Of a stretch of DNA of 51,710 nucleotides, positions 35,979-45,180 are shown piece after piece. The first letter of the stretch is position 1. Each line of letters opens with the position of its first letter. A program made the translations under genes and the position numbers. This stretch comes from Pseudomonadota bacterium. Its GTDB lineage: Bacteria > Desulfobacterota > Desulfovibrionia > Desulfovibrionales > Desulfovibrionaceae. The notes beneath the pieces were generated by a model. It worked only from the letters and a program-made list of their open reading frames with translations. It was not told where the DNA came from and ran no database searches. Location of the stretch: positions 1 to 51,710 of the forward strand of contig JAEYOJ010000009.1 in the NCBI GenBank assembly GCA_023411815.1. Direction: 5' to 3'.

Positions 35979-36686
35979 ATGGCTAATTACGGTTCCATGC
36001 CCCGCACCCAAGCTCGCGCGGAGGTGATGAACGCCTTCATGCGCGGAGTGTACGGCTGGATGACCGCCGGCCTGGGCGTCACCGCCGCCCTGGCCTTCCT
36101 CGTGGCGGGCAGCCCGACGCTGGCCCAGCTCTTTTGGGGCAACAGCATCCTGCTCATCGGCATCATCATCGCCGAGGTCGGCCTCGTCTTCGCCATCAGC
36201 GGCGCCATCCACCGCATGTCCGCGGGCACGGCCACCGGCCTGTTCCTGCTCTACAGCGCGCTCAACGGCATCACCCTGTCGGTCATCTTCGCGGCCTACG
36301 CGCCGGCGGCGATCTTCAAGGCCTTCGTGACCACGGCCGGCATGTTCGGGGCCATGTCCCTGTACGGCCTGACCACCAAGAAGGACCTGACCTCCTGGGG
36401 CAGCTTCCTGTTCATGGGCCTCATCGGCGTGTTCATCGCCATGATCGTGAACATCTTCCTGCAGAGCCCCGTGATGCACTTCGTCATCAGCCTCGTGGGC
36501 GTCATCGTCTTCACCGGCCTGACAGCCTACGACACGCAGCAGCTGCGCCAGATGGGCGAGAGCGCGCCCTACGGCGACACCACGGCCATTCGCCGCGGCT
36601 CCATCCTCGGAGCGCTGCGCCTGTACCTCGACTTCATCAACCTGTTCCTCATGCTTCTGCGTCTGTTCGGCGGCAACCGCGAGTAA
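35979..36686 (+). CDS. Bax inhibitor-1/YccA family membrane protein
   Basis: A 235-residue protein with seven hydrophobic segments and the family's C-terminal AYDTQQLRQM motif. BI-1 homologues act as cation (Ca2+) leak channels or modulate membrane proteases such as FtsH. TAGGAGG precedes the ATG and a good sigma70-type promoter lies upstream. It stands alone between the tRNA-modification-like gene and lpxK; nothing in the context narrows its role. Confidence 0.9.
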   Translation: MANYGSMPRTQARAEVMNAFMRGVYGWMTAGLGVTAALAFLVAGSPTLAQLFWGNSILLIGIIIAEVGLVFAISGAIHRMSAGTATGLFLLYSALNGITLSVIFAAYAPAAIFKAFVTTAGMFGAMSLYGLTTKKDLTSWGSFLFMGLIGVFIAMIVNIFLQSPVMHFVISLVGVIVFTGLTAYDTQQLRQMGESAPYGDTTAIRRGSILGALRLYLDFINLFLMLLRLFGGNRE

Positions 36687-36705
36687 TAGCCTGAAAGCCA
36701 ATCGA

Positions 36706-36819
36706 GGGAAGGGAAACTCCTGACTCGGGCCATTCTGGCCCTCGCCCTTCGGGCGTCGCCCAAGGCGGCGACGTCCGATTCTGCTACCCTGCAGAATTGT
36801 GAAAGGGGTTTCCCTTCCC
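36706..36819. repeat. Inverted repeat with 90-base interior
   Basis: GGGAAGGGAAAC (36706-36717) and GTTTCCCTTCCC (36808-36819) are perfect 12-base arms in the gap after the BI-1 gene. The interior contains further small stems (GGGCCATTCTGGCCC). It may be a terminator-like structure or a repeat relic. Confidence 0.5.
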
Positions 36820-36878
36820 CCGAACCCTCAACCTTTCCAGAACTTTTTATTTTGCGGGGCTTGGTGTAGAGCCTGCGC

Positions 36879-37958
36879 ATGAGTTCGCTTCCAGTCCTGC
36901 AAAAAGCGCTTTCACCGCTTCTTTGGCCCCTGGGCAAGGCCTATGCCCTGGCCATGCGCATGCGCGAGCGCCGCTGGCTGGAAGGCGGCGAGCGCTGGCG
37001 GCCGCCCGCGCCGTGCATCAGTGTAGGCAACATCTCCATGGGCGGCAGCGGCAAGACCCCGCTGTGCGACTGGCTGCTGGGCTGGGCCACAGGCAGGGGG
37101 CTGGCCCCGGTCGTGCTTACGCGCGGCTACAAGGCCAAACCGCCGCATCTGCCGTACGTGGTGGAGCTGGACAGTCGACCTGAACAATCCGGCGACGAGC
37201 CGCTCCTGCTGGCGCAGGCGCATCCCGGCGCGCGGGTGGTCGTGGACCCTGTGCGCAGGCGCTCCGGAGCGTACGCCTGGGAGCGCTTCCATCCCGACCT
37301 GTTCTTGCTCGACGACGGCTTCCAGCATCTGGCCGTTCGGCGCGACCTGGACCTTGTGCTCCTGCATCCCCAGGACCTCACGACCGGCTGGAACCGCGTG
37401 TTTCCGGCAGGCATGTGGCGCGAAGGCAAGGCGGCCCTGGCGCGGGCCTCGGCGTTCTGCATCAAGGCTTCGAGCACAGCGGTCGCAACGCTGAGGCCTG
37501 CCATCGAGCAGCGTCTGGCTGATCTCGGCAAGCCTGTATTTCCCTTCGAGATCGTGCCCCAAGCCATGGTGAACCTGACTGACGGCGAACGCTTCGCCGA
37601 CCTGGGCGGCAGGCCGTTCCTGCTGGCCACGGGTGTGGGCGCGCCAGGGCAGGTGGCGGATACGGCCTTGGCCTATCTGGGCCGTGCGCCGGCCGAAGTC
37701 ATGGCATTTCCCGACCATCACGCCTTCACTGCCTCCGACGTGCGGAGCATTCTTGGACGCGCCAGGGACTTGTCCTGTCCGCGCGTGCTTATCACGCCCA
37801 AGGACGCCGTGAAGCTGCGCGGCATCGCCACGCCCGAATTCGTCACCTTCGAGCTGTCCCTGGCCTTCGGCCCGGGGTTGTTCTCGACACAAACCTTGCC
37901 GCAATTCATTGAGCATTTCTGGAATTCGCGTCACAGTGATGTGAATGAACTCGAATAG
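36879..37958 (+). CDS. lpxK: Tetraacyldisaccharide 4'-kinase LpxK
   Basis: A 359-residue inner-membrane-associated kinase that phosphorylates the lipid A precursor at the 4' position. The P-loop is GNISMGGSGKTPLCDWL, followed by the DDGFQH segment (LLDDGFQHLAV) that carries the catalytic Asp and His. The N-terminal hydrophobic helix that anchors LpxK to the membrane is present. Length is slightly above E. coli LpxK (328). The start at 36879 has no strong ribosome site. It shows that the organism makes lipid A. It is followed by a terminator and rnr. Confidence 0.93.
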   Translation: MSSLPVLQKALSPLLWPLGKAYALAMRMRERRWLEGGERWRPPAPCISVGNISMGGSGKTPLCDWLLGWATGRGLAPVVLTRGYKAKPPHLPYVVELDSRPEQSGDEPLLLAQAHPGARVVVDPVRRRSGAYAWERFHPDLFLLDDGFQHLAVRRDLDLVLLHPQDLTTGWNRVFPAGMWREGKAALARASAFCIKASSTAVATLRPAIEQRLADLGKPVFPFEIVPQAMVNLTDGERFADLGGRPFLLATGVGAPGQVADTALAYLGRAPAEVMAFPDHHAFTASDVRSILGRARDLSCPRVLITPKDAVKLRGIATPEFVTFELSLAFGPGLFSTQTLPQFIEHFWNSRHSDVNELE

Positions 37959-38073
37959 TTTACAACCGACTGACCAATCTCGCTGGAAGATCCTCACCCT
38001 GTGGGCGTCATCGCCATGGAATGCGGGGGCCAGAGGCGCGTCGTATCCAAGCGTGGTCCTGGCGGTTGAGGGT

Positions 38074-38103
38074 CCGGGAGAGGGCAGTACCCTCTTCCGG
38101 TTT
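38074..38103 (+). terminator. Terminator after lpxK
   Basis: CCGGGAGAGGG and CCCTCTTCCGG form an 11-bp stem with one mismatch around CAGTA, followed by TTTCC, about 115 bases after lpxK and before rnr. Confidence 0.6.
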
Positions 38104-38170
38104 CCGCAAGCGAGATATGCAACAGGGCCCGCGCGGAATTCGCGCTTTTCTGGCCGCCGGAGGCATTCAT

Positions 38171-40579
38171 ATGAGTAAACGCAAGTCCCATTATTCGGCC
38201 GTTGACCGCGACACGGTGCTCAAACTCTTCCGCGAGGCGCGCAAGCCGTTGCGCGACAAGGAGATCCTGCGCGAGCTGGGTGCGCAGAAGCAGGAGAAGG
38301 AGGCCTTGCGCCATGTGCTGCTGGACCTGACCGAGGAGGGCCGCGTGGTGCAGATCGGCAAGGGCTGGGGCCTGGCCGAACGCATGAACATGGTCAGCGG
38401 CAGGCTGGAGGTGCAGCGCTCGGGCGTGGGTTTCGTCATCCCCGACGAGAAGCGGCGGCGGGACATCTTCGTCAACCCCAAGGATTTCAACGGGGCCTGG
38501 CACGGCGACCGGGTCATGGTCGTAGTCACGCGCGATCCCGGCGGAACGCGTCGTTCCGAGGGCCGCATCGCGCGCATCATCGAGCGTTCCACGCAGGAGA
38601 TGGCCGTGCGCGTGCAGCGCCGCCTGCACGGCACGCTCTGGCTGTGCGAGCCGGCCAACCCCAAGCTGACCATCAGCATGGTTCTGGACATCGACGGAGA
38701 GCAGCCCAGGCCGGGCGATCTGCTCGTGGCCCGCGTGGGCGAGCAGATCGACCGCAACCTGTGGGAGGGCGACCTGCTTCGCCGCCTGGGCCGTGAGGAC
38801 GACGTGGGCGTACAGGAGGCCCTGGTCAAGCTCAACAACGGCGTGCCCACGGAGTTCCCGCCCCAGGTCCTGTCCCAGGCCGAGGAGATGCCCGCCGAGC
38901 CCGACCCCAAGGAGTGGGGCGAGCGCCGCGACATGGGCGCGGTGGGCTTCGTGACCATAGACGGGGCCAAGGCCCGCGATTTCGACGACGCTATCTATGT
39001 CGAGCGCCGCGGCAGGGGCTACACCCTGTGGGTGGCCATCGCCGACGTGGCCCATTACGTGCGGCCCGGCACTCCGCTGGACCGCGAGGCCCAGGAGCGC
39101 GGCAACTCCTACTACTTCCCGCAGTCCGTGGAGCCAATGTTCCCGGAGAAGCTGTCCAACGGCCTGTGCAGCCTCAACCCGGACGTGCCCAGGCTGACCA
39201 TGGTGGCCGAGATCGACTTCGACGCCAAGGGCCTGCCCGGACGCACGGATTTCTACGCCGCGGTCATCCAGAGCCACGCCCGGCTGACCTACGATCAGGT
39301 CAACCTGGCCGTGCTCGAAAAGGTAGAGGAGGAGCGCGAGCGGATAACCCACGTGCTGCCCATGCTGGAACTGGCCGAGGAACTGGCCCGCAAGCTCAAC
39401 AAGCAGCGCAAGCTGCGCGGCAGCCTGGATTTCGACCTGCCCGAGCCCGAGATCCTGTTCAACCTGCAGGGCGAGACCACGGATATCCGGCCGCGTGTGC
39501 GCCACTTCGCCCACCAGATCATCGAGGAGTTCATGGTTTCGGCCAACGAGGCCGTGCCGCGCTTCCTGCGCGACCGGGACCGAGAATTCCTGTACCGCAT
39601 TCACCCCGAGCCGGACGTGGACAAGGTCGCCGCGCTCTTCGAGCTGCTCCTGGGCACGGAGATCGGCCACAAGGTGCCCGAGGAAGCCTCGCCCATGGGG
39701 CTGCAGAGCCTGCTGGCCGCGGCGCAGGGCAAGACCCTGGAATTCATGGTCAACCGCCTGACCCTGCGCACCATGATGCAAGCCAAGTACTCCCCGGACA
39801 ACGTGGGCCATTTCGGCCTGGCCAGCGAGTGCTACGCGCACTTCACCTCGCCAATTCGGCGTTACGCAGACCTCGTGCTGCACCGCGCTCTCAAGGAGGA
39901 GCTGGGACTGCCCGGCGGCTCGGTCATGCCATACAACCGCCTGACCGAGGTGGGCGACCACATCAGCGCCCGCGAGCGCGTGGCCATGGACGCCGAGCGC
40001 GAGATCCTCAAGCGCGTGACCATCCTGTTCCTGAGCGACAAGGTGGGCCAGGAGTTCACCGGCGTCATCAACGGCATGGCCGACTTCGGCTTCTGGGTCG
40101 AGCTGCGCGAGGTCATGGCCGAGGGCATGGTGCGCCTGTCCACCATCAACGACGACTACTACGCCTTCTTCTCCGAGCGGCACATGCTCGTGGGCGAGCG
40201 CACGGGCCGCATCTTTCGCCTGGGCCAGGCCGTGAAGGTCACGCTCGTGGACGTGAGCCTGGAGCGGCTGGAGGTCAACATGGAGCTGGCCGAGGGCGAG
40301 CATGGCGCGGAGGGCGAGGAATACGCCGAGCCCGGCGTCGAACTGCCCGGCACGCGCAAGCAGCGCAAGAAGGCCGTGGAGCGGGCGGTTAAGACCGCAC
40401 GCAAGTCCGGCGCCAAGAAGGGCATGACCACGTCGCGCATGGGCGAAAAGCCGGCCAGTCCCAAGTCCAAGCGCGGCAAGCCGGCCAAGGAAGGCGGCGC
40501 GGAAGCGCCCAAGGCCAAGCGCGGTGCGCGCAAGCCGGTCAGGCGGCCGAGGGTGGGCAGGAAGAAGAAGGAGGAGTAG
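38171..40579 (+). CDS. rnr: Ribonuclease R
   Basis: An 802-residue processive 3'-5' exoribonuclease able to degrade structured RNA. Domains in order: winged-helix-like N-terminus (about 1-75), cold-shock domains (about 75-230), RNB catalytic domain with DFDDAIYV (metal-binding Asp cluster), then an S1 domain (GQEFTGVINGMADFGFWVEL). A strongly basic Lys/Arg/Ala-rich tail of about 80 residues follows, typical of RNase R and used to grip RNA. GGAGG precedes the ATG at 38171; the frame upstream to 38021 is not family-like. Confidence 0.96.
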   Translation: MSKRKSHYSAVDRDTVLKLFREARKPLRDKEILRELGAQKQEKEALRHVLLDLTEEGRVVQIGKGWGLAERMNMVSGRLEVQRSGVGFVIPDEKRRRDIFVNPKDFNGAWHGDRVMVVVTRDPGGTRRSEGRIARIIERSTQEMAVRVQRRLHGTLWLCEPANPKLTISMVLDIDGEQPRPGDLLVARVGEQIDRNLWEGDLLRRLGREDDVGVQEALVKLNNGVPTEFPPQVLSQAEEMPAEPDPKEWGERRDMGAVGFVTIDGAKARDFDDAIYVERRGRGYTLWVAIADVAHYVRPGTPLDREAQERGNSYYFPQSVEPMFPEKLSNGLCSLNPDVPRLTMVAEIDFDAKGLPGRTDFYAAVIQSHARLTYDQVNLAVLEKVEEERERITHVLPMLELAEELARKLNKQRKLRGSLDFDLPEPEILFNLQGETTDIRPRVRHFAHQIIEEFMVSANEAVPRFLRDRDREFLYRIHPEPDVDKVAALFELLLGTEIGHKVPEEASPMGLQSLLAAAQGKTLEFMVNRLTLRTMMQAKYSPDNVGHFGLASECYAHFTSPIRRYADLVLHRALKEELGLPGGSVMPYNRLTEVGDHISARERVAMDAEREILKRVTILFLSDKVGQEFTGVINGMADFGFWVELREVMAEGMVRLSTINDDYYAFFSERHMLVGERTGRIFRLGQAVKVTLVDVSLERLEVNMELAEGEHGAEGEEYAEPGVELPGTRKQRKKAVERAVKTARKSGAKKGMTTSRMGEKPASPKSKRGKPAKEGGAEAPKAKRGARKPVRRPRVGRKKKEE

Positions 40580-40587
40580 TCCCAATC

Positions 40588-41325
40588 CTAGCGGGACGAG
40601 GGCCAATCCTGCGCCAGGCCGCTTCGTCTGAACATGCGCCAGCCCAGCAAGCTCGAGGCGGCCAGCAGGACCACGGCCATGCCGACGCGCCAGGCCGGAG
40701 CGACGCCGATGCCGCTGCCCAGCAGGGCGAAGATGAGCGTCTGCGGCGCATAGCCGAGCATGGAACCGGCCAGGAACGGCCCGAACGGCACTCCCGACAC
40801 GCCGGCCAGCAGATTGGTCAGGCTGTTGTTGCCCACTGGCAGCATCCGGATCGTCAGGGCCATGCCGAAAGGATTGGCGCGCAGAAATTCGTCCAGCCTG
40901 GCCAACCTGGCCAGACTGGACATGCGCCGCCCCAAGATTTCAGGCCATAGCCCGGTCTGCCAGGTCAGGCGGGTCAGTCGCGCGTACCAGAAGCCCAGCA
41001 CGCAGCCGAAGCCCGTGGCGGCCAGGGACAGCAGGCTGCCGCCGACGAAGCCGAAGGCGTAGCCGCCCATGAAACTGACGGCTTGGCGCGGCACGGCCAG
41101 GGCTGTGGCCAATCCCGTGAGACCGACGAACAGGAGCCAGCCGGCCGGACCCTGGCCGCGTATGTGCCCGTCGATCCACTCCGCTCCGAGCATATCCCCG
41201 AGACCGCTCCAATGGACCAGCGCAGCCCCCGAAGCCAGGAGCAGGGCCGGCAGCAGCGCCTTGGCCAAAGTCCGCGCGACGGTGAGCGGTTGCCGCTCGG
41301 AGGACAGGGACGGCGCGTGGCTCAC
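40588..41325 (-). CDS. TVP38/TMEM64 (DedA-like) membrane protein
   Basis: A 245-residue membrane protein with about six hydrophobic segments and the VTT/SNARE-associated signature: the FMGGYAFGFVGGSLLS segment and RMLPVGNNSLTNLLAGVSGV. Relatives move lipids across membranes or affect membrane homeostasis. It overlaps the end of the GT2 gene by four bases (ATGA), so both are translated from one message. The pair may act in lipid-linked sugar handling, by inference from coupling. Confidence 0.85.
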   Translation of the reverse strand: MSHAPSLSSERQPLTVARTLAKALLPALLLASGAALVHWSGLGDMLGAEWIDGHIRGQGPAGWLLFVGLTGLATALAVPRQAVSFMGGYAFGFVGGSLLSLAATGFGCVLGFWYARLTRLTWQTGLWPEILGRRMSSLARLARLDEFLRANPFGMALTIRMLPVGNNSLTNLLAGVSGVPFGPFLAGSMLGYAPQTLIFALLGSGIGVAPAWRVGMAVVLLAASSLLGWRMFRRSGLAQDWPSSR

Positions 41326-42065
41326 TTGCTCTCCTTGATCTCGTAGCGGAACCAGCGGCTCTGCATCCAGCGTACGGCTACGAGGTCCAGCAGCCCGGCC
41401 TTGAGCCGCTGCCAGTTGTTGTACTTGGATACGCCGTGGCGCCTCGGGCGGTGGTTCACGGCCACCTCCGCGACCTTGGCGCCCTGCAGCTTCATGAGCG
41501 TGGGCAGGAAGCGATGCATGCCGGTGAACATAGGCATGCGCCTGGCCATGGAGGCGCGCATGATTTTCAGCGAGCAGCCGGTGTCGCGCACGCTCTCGCG
41601 CGTGAAGCCGTTGCGCACCCTGTTGGCCAGGCGTGAACCCCAGCGCTTGGCCAGGCTGTCCCGCCGGCAGGCGCGCCAGCCGATGACCATGTCGTTCCCG
41701 GCCTCGTAAAGCGCCAACATGGCCGGCATGTCGGCCGGGTCGTTCTGCAGGTCCGCGTCCATGGTCACGAGCACGTCCCCTTGCGCCGTATCGAAGCCGG
41801 CCTTGAATGCTGCGCTCTGGCCGCAGTTGCGCGCGAAGGACAGATATCGCACGTGTTCATCTTTACTGGCCAGATCGCGGATCACCTGCAGGCTGCGGTC
41901 CGTGCTGCCGTCGTCCACGAACACGACTTCCCAAGGCTTGCCAAGCCCGGCGGCGACCGTCTCGATTTCTGCCGCCAGCACAGCGAGGTTCTCTTCCTCG
42001 TTGAGGACCGGGACGATTATGGATAGGTAAGTCTTAGTATTTGTATTGCTTTTAATGTTTTTCAT
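41322..42065 (-). CDS. Glycosyltransferase family 2 (dolichol-phosphate-mannose-synthase-like)
   Basis: A 247-residue GT-A enzyme. LSIIVPVLNEEENL opens the domain, with FVDDGSTDRS and the metal-binding DADLQNDPAD (DxD-type) following, then the QSAAFKAGFD and RRHGVSKYN segments typical of DPM1/ArnC-like polyprenyl-phosphate glycosyltransferases. It lacks the C-terminal membrane pair of ArnC, so it acts from the cytoplasmic face. The ribosome site is weak, in an A-rich leader. Coupled to the TVP38 gene by an ATGA overlap. Confidence 0.87.
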   Translation of the reverse strand: MKNIKSNTNTKTYLSIIVPVLNEEENLAVLAAEIETVAAGLGKPWEVVFVDDGSTDRSLQVIRDLASKDEHVRYLSFARNCGQSAAFKAGFDTAQGDVLVTMDADLQNDPADMPAMLALYEAGNDMVIGWRACRRDSLAKRWGSRLANRVRNGFTRESVRDTGCSLKIMRASMARRMPMFTGMHRFLPTLMKLQGAKVAEVAVNHRPRRHGVSKYNNWQRLKAGLLDLVAVRWMQSRWFRYEIKESK

Positions 42066-42127
42066 TTTTTTCTTTATCTCTCGGTTGACACCCGGCCCGC
42101 CTTAGCCTAGATAGGTCCCTCGCGTGT

Positions 42128-42204
<77 letters not shown>

Positions 42205-42638
42205 GAAATCACAGGCCCAGGTCATCCTGGGCCTTTTCGTTTTCGCCCGACCGATCCTTCCCAGCATTGTCCCAGCCCTCATAGGGCTCCTCCAGGCTTG
42301 CTCCTGCATGCCGCGGGAATCCCGCATTGTATACTGATACCAAGATCGTACGCCCATGCAAGGGGAGGCGCGGCTCTTTTGCGGCTCGGGTCTCGCCGCG
42401 CACCGCCGGTCCTATCCGGACTTGACCAGATCTGTCCGGGCTGATCCTTCCGCGTGATTCTTCCTGAACAGAAAGTCAAAAGCTGCCCGTTGCGTCGGCA
42501 AGGCATTACATTGTCAGAGAATGCTTCGGGATTAGGCGCAGAGGCTGAGGCCTCGAAACCCGCGGCAAAGGTTGCCATCGCTTTCCCAATAGCGCATAAG
42601 GTTGAGTATGGGAGGACCTAAACCCTAGGGAGGTATTT
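42205..42638. other. Gap after the initiator tRNA
   Basis: Apart from the tRNA terminator and the ribosome site of the next small gene, nothing is recognisable in these 434 bases. No integrase or att duplication accompanies the tRNA. Confidence 0.45.
42214..42237 (+). terminator. tRNA-fMet terminator
   Basis: GGCCCAGG-TCAT-CCTGGGCC followed by TTTT, ten bases after the tRNA end. Confidence 0.85.
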
Positions 42639-42830
42639 ATGGTCAATATGGATTATCCCGGCCCCTGCCCGTCTTGTGGCGCCGAGGGCGATTGCGAGCA
42701 CAGAGCCCAGCAGATGCAGAGCGGTCAAGAGCAGCCCGAGGGCTTCCAGTCTGACGTCGGCTCTGAGCGGAAGCGCTCGGACATGGATCCGCACGAAATC
42801 GACCAGAGCGAAAAGGACATCGACAAGTAG
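42639..42830 (+). CDS. 63-residue zinc-ribbon-like small protein
   Basis: The N-terminus has CPSCGAEGDCEH, a CxxC plus C-x-H set able to bind zinc. The rest is polar and acidic (Glu, Gln, Asp, Ser) and ends in DIDK. GGGAGG lies seven bases upstream, a strong ribosome site. No family recognised; it may be a small regulatory or stress protein. Confidence 0.6.
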   Translation: MVNMDYPGPCPSCGAEGDCEHRAQQMQSGQEQPEGFQSDVGSERKRSDMDPHEIDQSEKDIDK

Positions 42831-43306
42831 CGGGCGAGTGCGCTGCCGGTGGATGCCGGACAGCCTATGCCATCAGGCCGACTGCCGGAAGGAAGGGGCG
42901 CGCGGGCAACCGTGCGCCTCTTCTTCGCTCAGCCCCATCGATCCTGCTTCAACACAACTCGCGTATGGCGCAAGCTGGAAAGGCACTCTTGAAAGCGTGG
43001 TGCCGGTATCGTGAAAGCCATTCCCATGCAGTGTGCCATGCACTGATCAGGGGTTGTCTCGAAACCGAGTGCATGCCGGCCTGATTTCGACGAGGAATTC
43101 AGCGGATAATCATCTTCATGCCGGCTTTGTGGATATCCATGGCCGTATAGCCCTTCCCTCTACGCTCGCAAATGGTTACAACCCGGCTCATGACGGCGGT
43201 CAGTCTGCCGCGCAGTGTCACGCCGTTGCGAATGCTGCTGCCGCATGTTTTCTAGCCGCCTTGTCCCTCGCCTCGAACGGATATGACAAACCGCATGGAG
43301 AATGCC
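42831..43306. other. 476-base gap
   Basis: No supported gene, repeat or hairpin. It should contain the promoter of the outer-membrane protein gene, which I could not pinpoint. Confidence 0.4.
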
Positions 43307-44122
43307 GTGATACGCAAAGTCTTCCTCCTCGTCGCCTTGATACTCGTCCTGCCCGGATCGGCTCTGGCCCAGAAAGAGCATTCCAGCATGCTGCTCAAGG
43401 AAAGCAGCCTGGTCATACGCGACTCCATTGCCTCGTTCGATTACAAAGCAGGCGGGGAGAAAGTCGAAGGCCTTCTGCACGGTCCGGCCGTGACCTACAC
43501 CTACCATGACCCGTACTACCCGCTGATGGCCCGCGGCGAGTTCGAGATCCTGTTCGGCTCCACGGATTTCAAGCGTGACGGCGGTTCATCCGATTCGGAC
43601 GACATCATCATCAACGTGCGCGGCCTTCTCGGCTACGATATCCTCTATCACGACAACCTCGTGCTGACTCCGTACACGGGCCTGGGCATGCGCTACTGGC
43701 ACAACAACGTAAGCGGCGCGCGCGACCAGAGCCAAACCTATTACTATATCCCGGTGGGAGTGGAGAGCGTAAGCTCGCTCATGCCCACGGTGGACTTCGG
43801 CGTGCGCCTGGAGGCCGACTACGTGTTCAACGGCTCGGCGAACACGGAGTTCAACGGCGACCAGGGCCGCAACGGCGAGGCCGTCAACGACCTGGATTTC
43901 GGCTACGGCCTGCGCGCCTCGGTGTACATCAGCAAGCAGTTCGAGGCCGTGGGAGTGGGATTTGAGCCGTTCGTCCGCTACTGGAACGTGGAGGGCTCCG
44001 ACGGGGACTGGGTGCACCGCCCCGGCTACGGTGCCGGGGGAGCTACCCAGAACTTCGAGAACTTCAGCACGCAGCGCGGCGAGACCCTCATCTGGGGTGC
44101 GAGCCTGAGCGTGCATTTCTAA
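43307..44122 (+). CDS. Outer-membrane beta-barrel protein
   Basis: A 271-residue exported protein. From GTG at 43307 it begins MIRKVFLLVALILVLPGSAL and is cut after ALA, an ideal signal peptide; GGAG lies seven bases before that GTG. The frame opens earlier at 43283 (ATG) without a ribosome site. The mature part alternates polar and aromatic residues in short strands and ends in a C-terminal aromatic (SVHF), the signature for Bam-dependent barrel insertion. It has an Asp-rich segment (GGSSDSDDIIINV). Function unknown. Confidence 0.75.
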   Translation: MIRKVFLLVALILVLPGSALAQKEHSSMLLKESSLVIRDSIASFDYKAGGEKVEGLLHGPAVTYTYHDPYYPLMARGEFEILFGSTDFKRDGGSSDSDDIIINVRGLLGYDILYHDNLVLTPYTGLGMRYWHNNVSGARDQSQTYYYIPVGVESVSSLMPTVDFGVRLEADYVFNGSANTEFNGDQGRNGEAVNDLDFGYGLRASVYISKQFEAVGVGFEPFVRYWNVEGSDGDWVHRPGYGAGGATQNFENFSTQRGETLIWGASLSVHF

Positions 44123-44130
44123 GGTCTACG

Positions 44131-44200
44131 AGGAGGGAAGGGCTTTGCCCTCCCCCGCACCCCACCCACCAGGGCGGGACGCCGTCCTGGACCCGCGAAG
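44131..44200 (-). repeat. Dispersed intergenic repeat, family D copy 2
   Basis: The reverse complement reads CGCGGGTCCAGG...CCCTGGTGGGTGGGGT...GGCAAAGCCCT, the same block order as 21605-21690. Confidence 0.65.
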
Positions 44201-44239
44201 TTCTTTCGCGCAGGGCCTTAAGCGCATTGAATATCAACC

Positions 44240-44266
44240 GGAGCCCGGCCTTGGCCGGGCTCCTTT
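44240..44266. terminator. Terminator between barrel and SIMPL genes
   Basis: A perfect 11-bp stem GGAGCCCGGCC/GGCCGGGCTCC with a TT loop and TTT on the plus side, placed between convergent genes. Confidence 0.75.
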
Positions 44267-44280
44267 GCGTTCTGGCGCGC

Positions 44281-45000
44281 TCAGTTTTCCAGGAAGTATT
44301 CCACGGTGGTCACCACGCGGATCTGCTTGATTTCCGGGGTGTAGGGATCGCGGTCGTCGATGGAGAAGTAGCCCTGTGTGGCTCGGCGAATGGCGCCCAC
44401 GCTGCTGCCCGAGTCGCGGGCGAACTGGTCGGCGGCCGCGCGGGCGTCCTTGGTGGCCGCGGCGATCATGTCGGGCTTGATGTCGTTCAGCTTGGTGAAC
44501 TCGAAGCGCGGCTGGTACTCGTAGTTGTGCACGAGCACCACGCCTTGGGACACGAGCTTGCCGGCCTCGGCCATGGCCTTCTTGACCGTGTCCGGCGAGC
44601 CCGAGCGCACCGTGAGCACGCCCTGGGCCGAGTAGCGGTTGGCGGGCAGGTCCTGGGGGCGCATGCCCATGGACCAGTGGTCCGTGATGCGTGGCGCGGC
44701 CAGCGTGGCCTCGGCGTCGCCCAAACCTTGCTGGCGCAGGAAGTCGCGGACGATCTTCTCCTGGCGGGTCAGGTCGTCCTGCACCTGGGCCAGGGAATCG
44801 CCGGCGGCGTTGAAGCTGATGGGCCACATGGCCAGGTCGGCGGGCACCATCCGTTCGGCCAGGCCTTTCACTGTCACGTAGCGGTCATAGGCCTTGAATT
44901 CGGTCAGGGCGTGGCCCAGCAGCCAGGCCGCGGCGACCATGCCGACGGCTAGAAAGAAGCCGAGGAAGAAGATCGATGGATTACGGTCGGTGGCGGACAT
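44281..45000 (-). CDS. SIMPL-domain (DUF541) membrane-anchored protein
   Basis: A 239-residue protein. An N-terminal segment (SIFFLGFFLAVGMVAAAWLL) anchors it, with the SIMPL/DUF541 domain outside the cytoplasm (YVTVKGLAERMVPADLAMW, then GVLTVRSGSPDTVKKA and the ATKDARAAADQFA helix). Homologues assemble into ring-like periplasmic structures of unclear function. GGAGCG precedes the ATG at 45000; the frame to 45045 is an extension without a better site. Confidence 0.85.
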   Translation of the reverse strand: MSATDRNPSIFFLGFFLAVGMVAAAWLLGHALTEFKAYDRYVTVKGLAERMVPADLAMWPISFNAAGDSLAQVQDDLTRQEKIVRDFLRQQGLGDAEATLAAPRITDHWSMGMRPQDLPANRYSAQGVLTVRSGSPDTVKKAMAEAGKLVSQGVVLVHNYEYQPRFEFTKLNDIKPDMIAAATKDARAAADQFARDSGSSVGAIRRATQGYFSIDDRDPYTPEIKQIRVVTTVEYFLEN

Positions 45001-45097
45001 GGAACGCTCCGTGTTTTTCCGGCTCGCAGCCTTCTGGGCATGCATTGCCGGATTCCGAACCCGGAGCGCGAGCCTAAGCCACCATACTTTCTAAAGA

Positions 45098-45165
45098 CTC
45101 GCGGGTCCAGGGGCGCGTCTGCCCCTGGCGGGGTGAGAGCCTGAGCGAGGGGCGGCGCCCGTCTC
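45098..45165 (+). repeat. Dispersed intergenic repeat, family D copy 3
   Basis: CTCGCGGGTCCAGGGGC...GCCCCTGGCGGGGTG matches the first half of family D. CCAGGGGC/GCCCCTGG (45107-45128) forms a hairpin just beyond the stop of the kamA-HDAC operon and may end that transcript. Confidence 0.55.
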
Positions 45166-45180
45166 TCGGTTATTCGCCAT

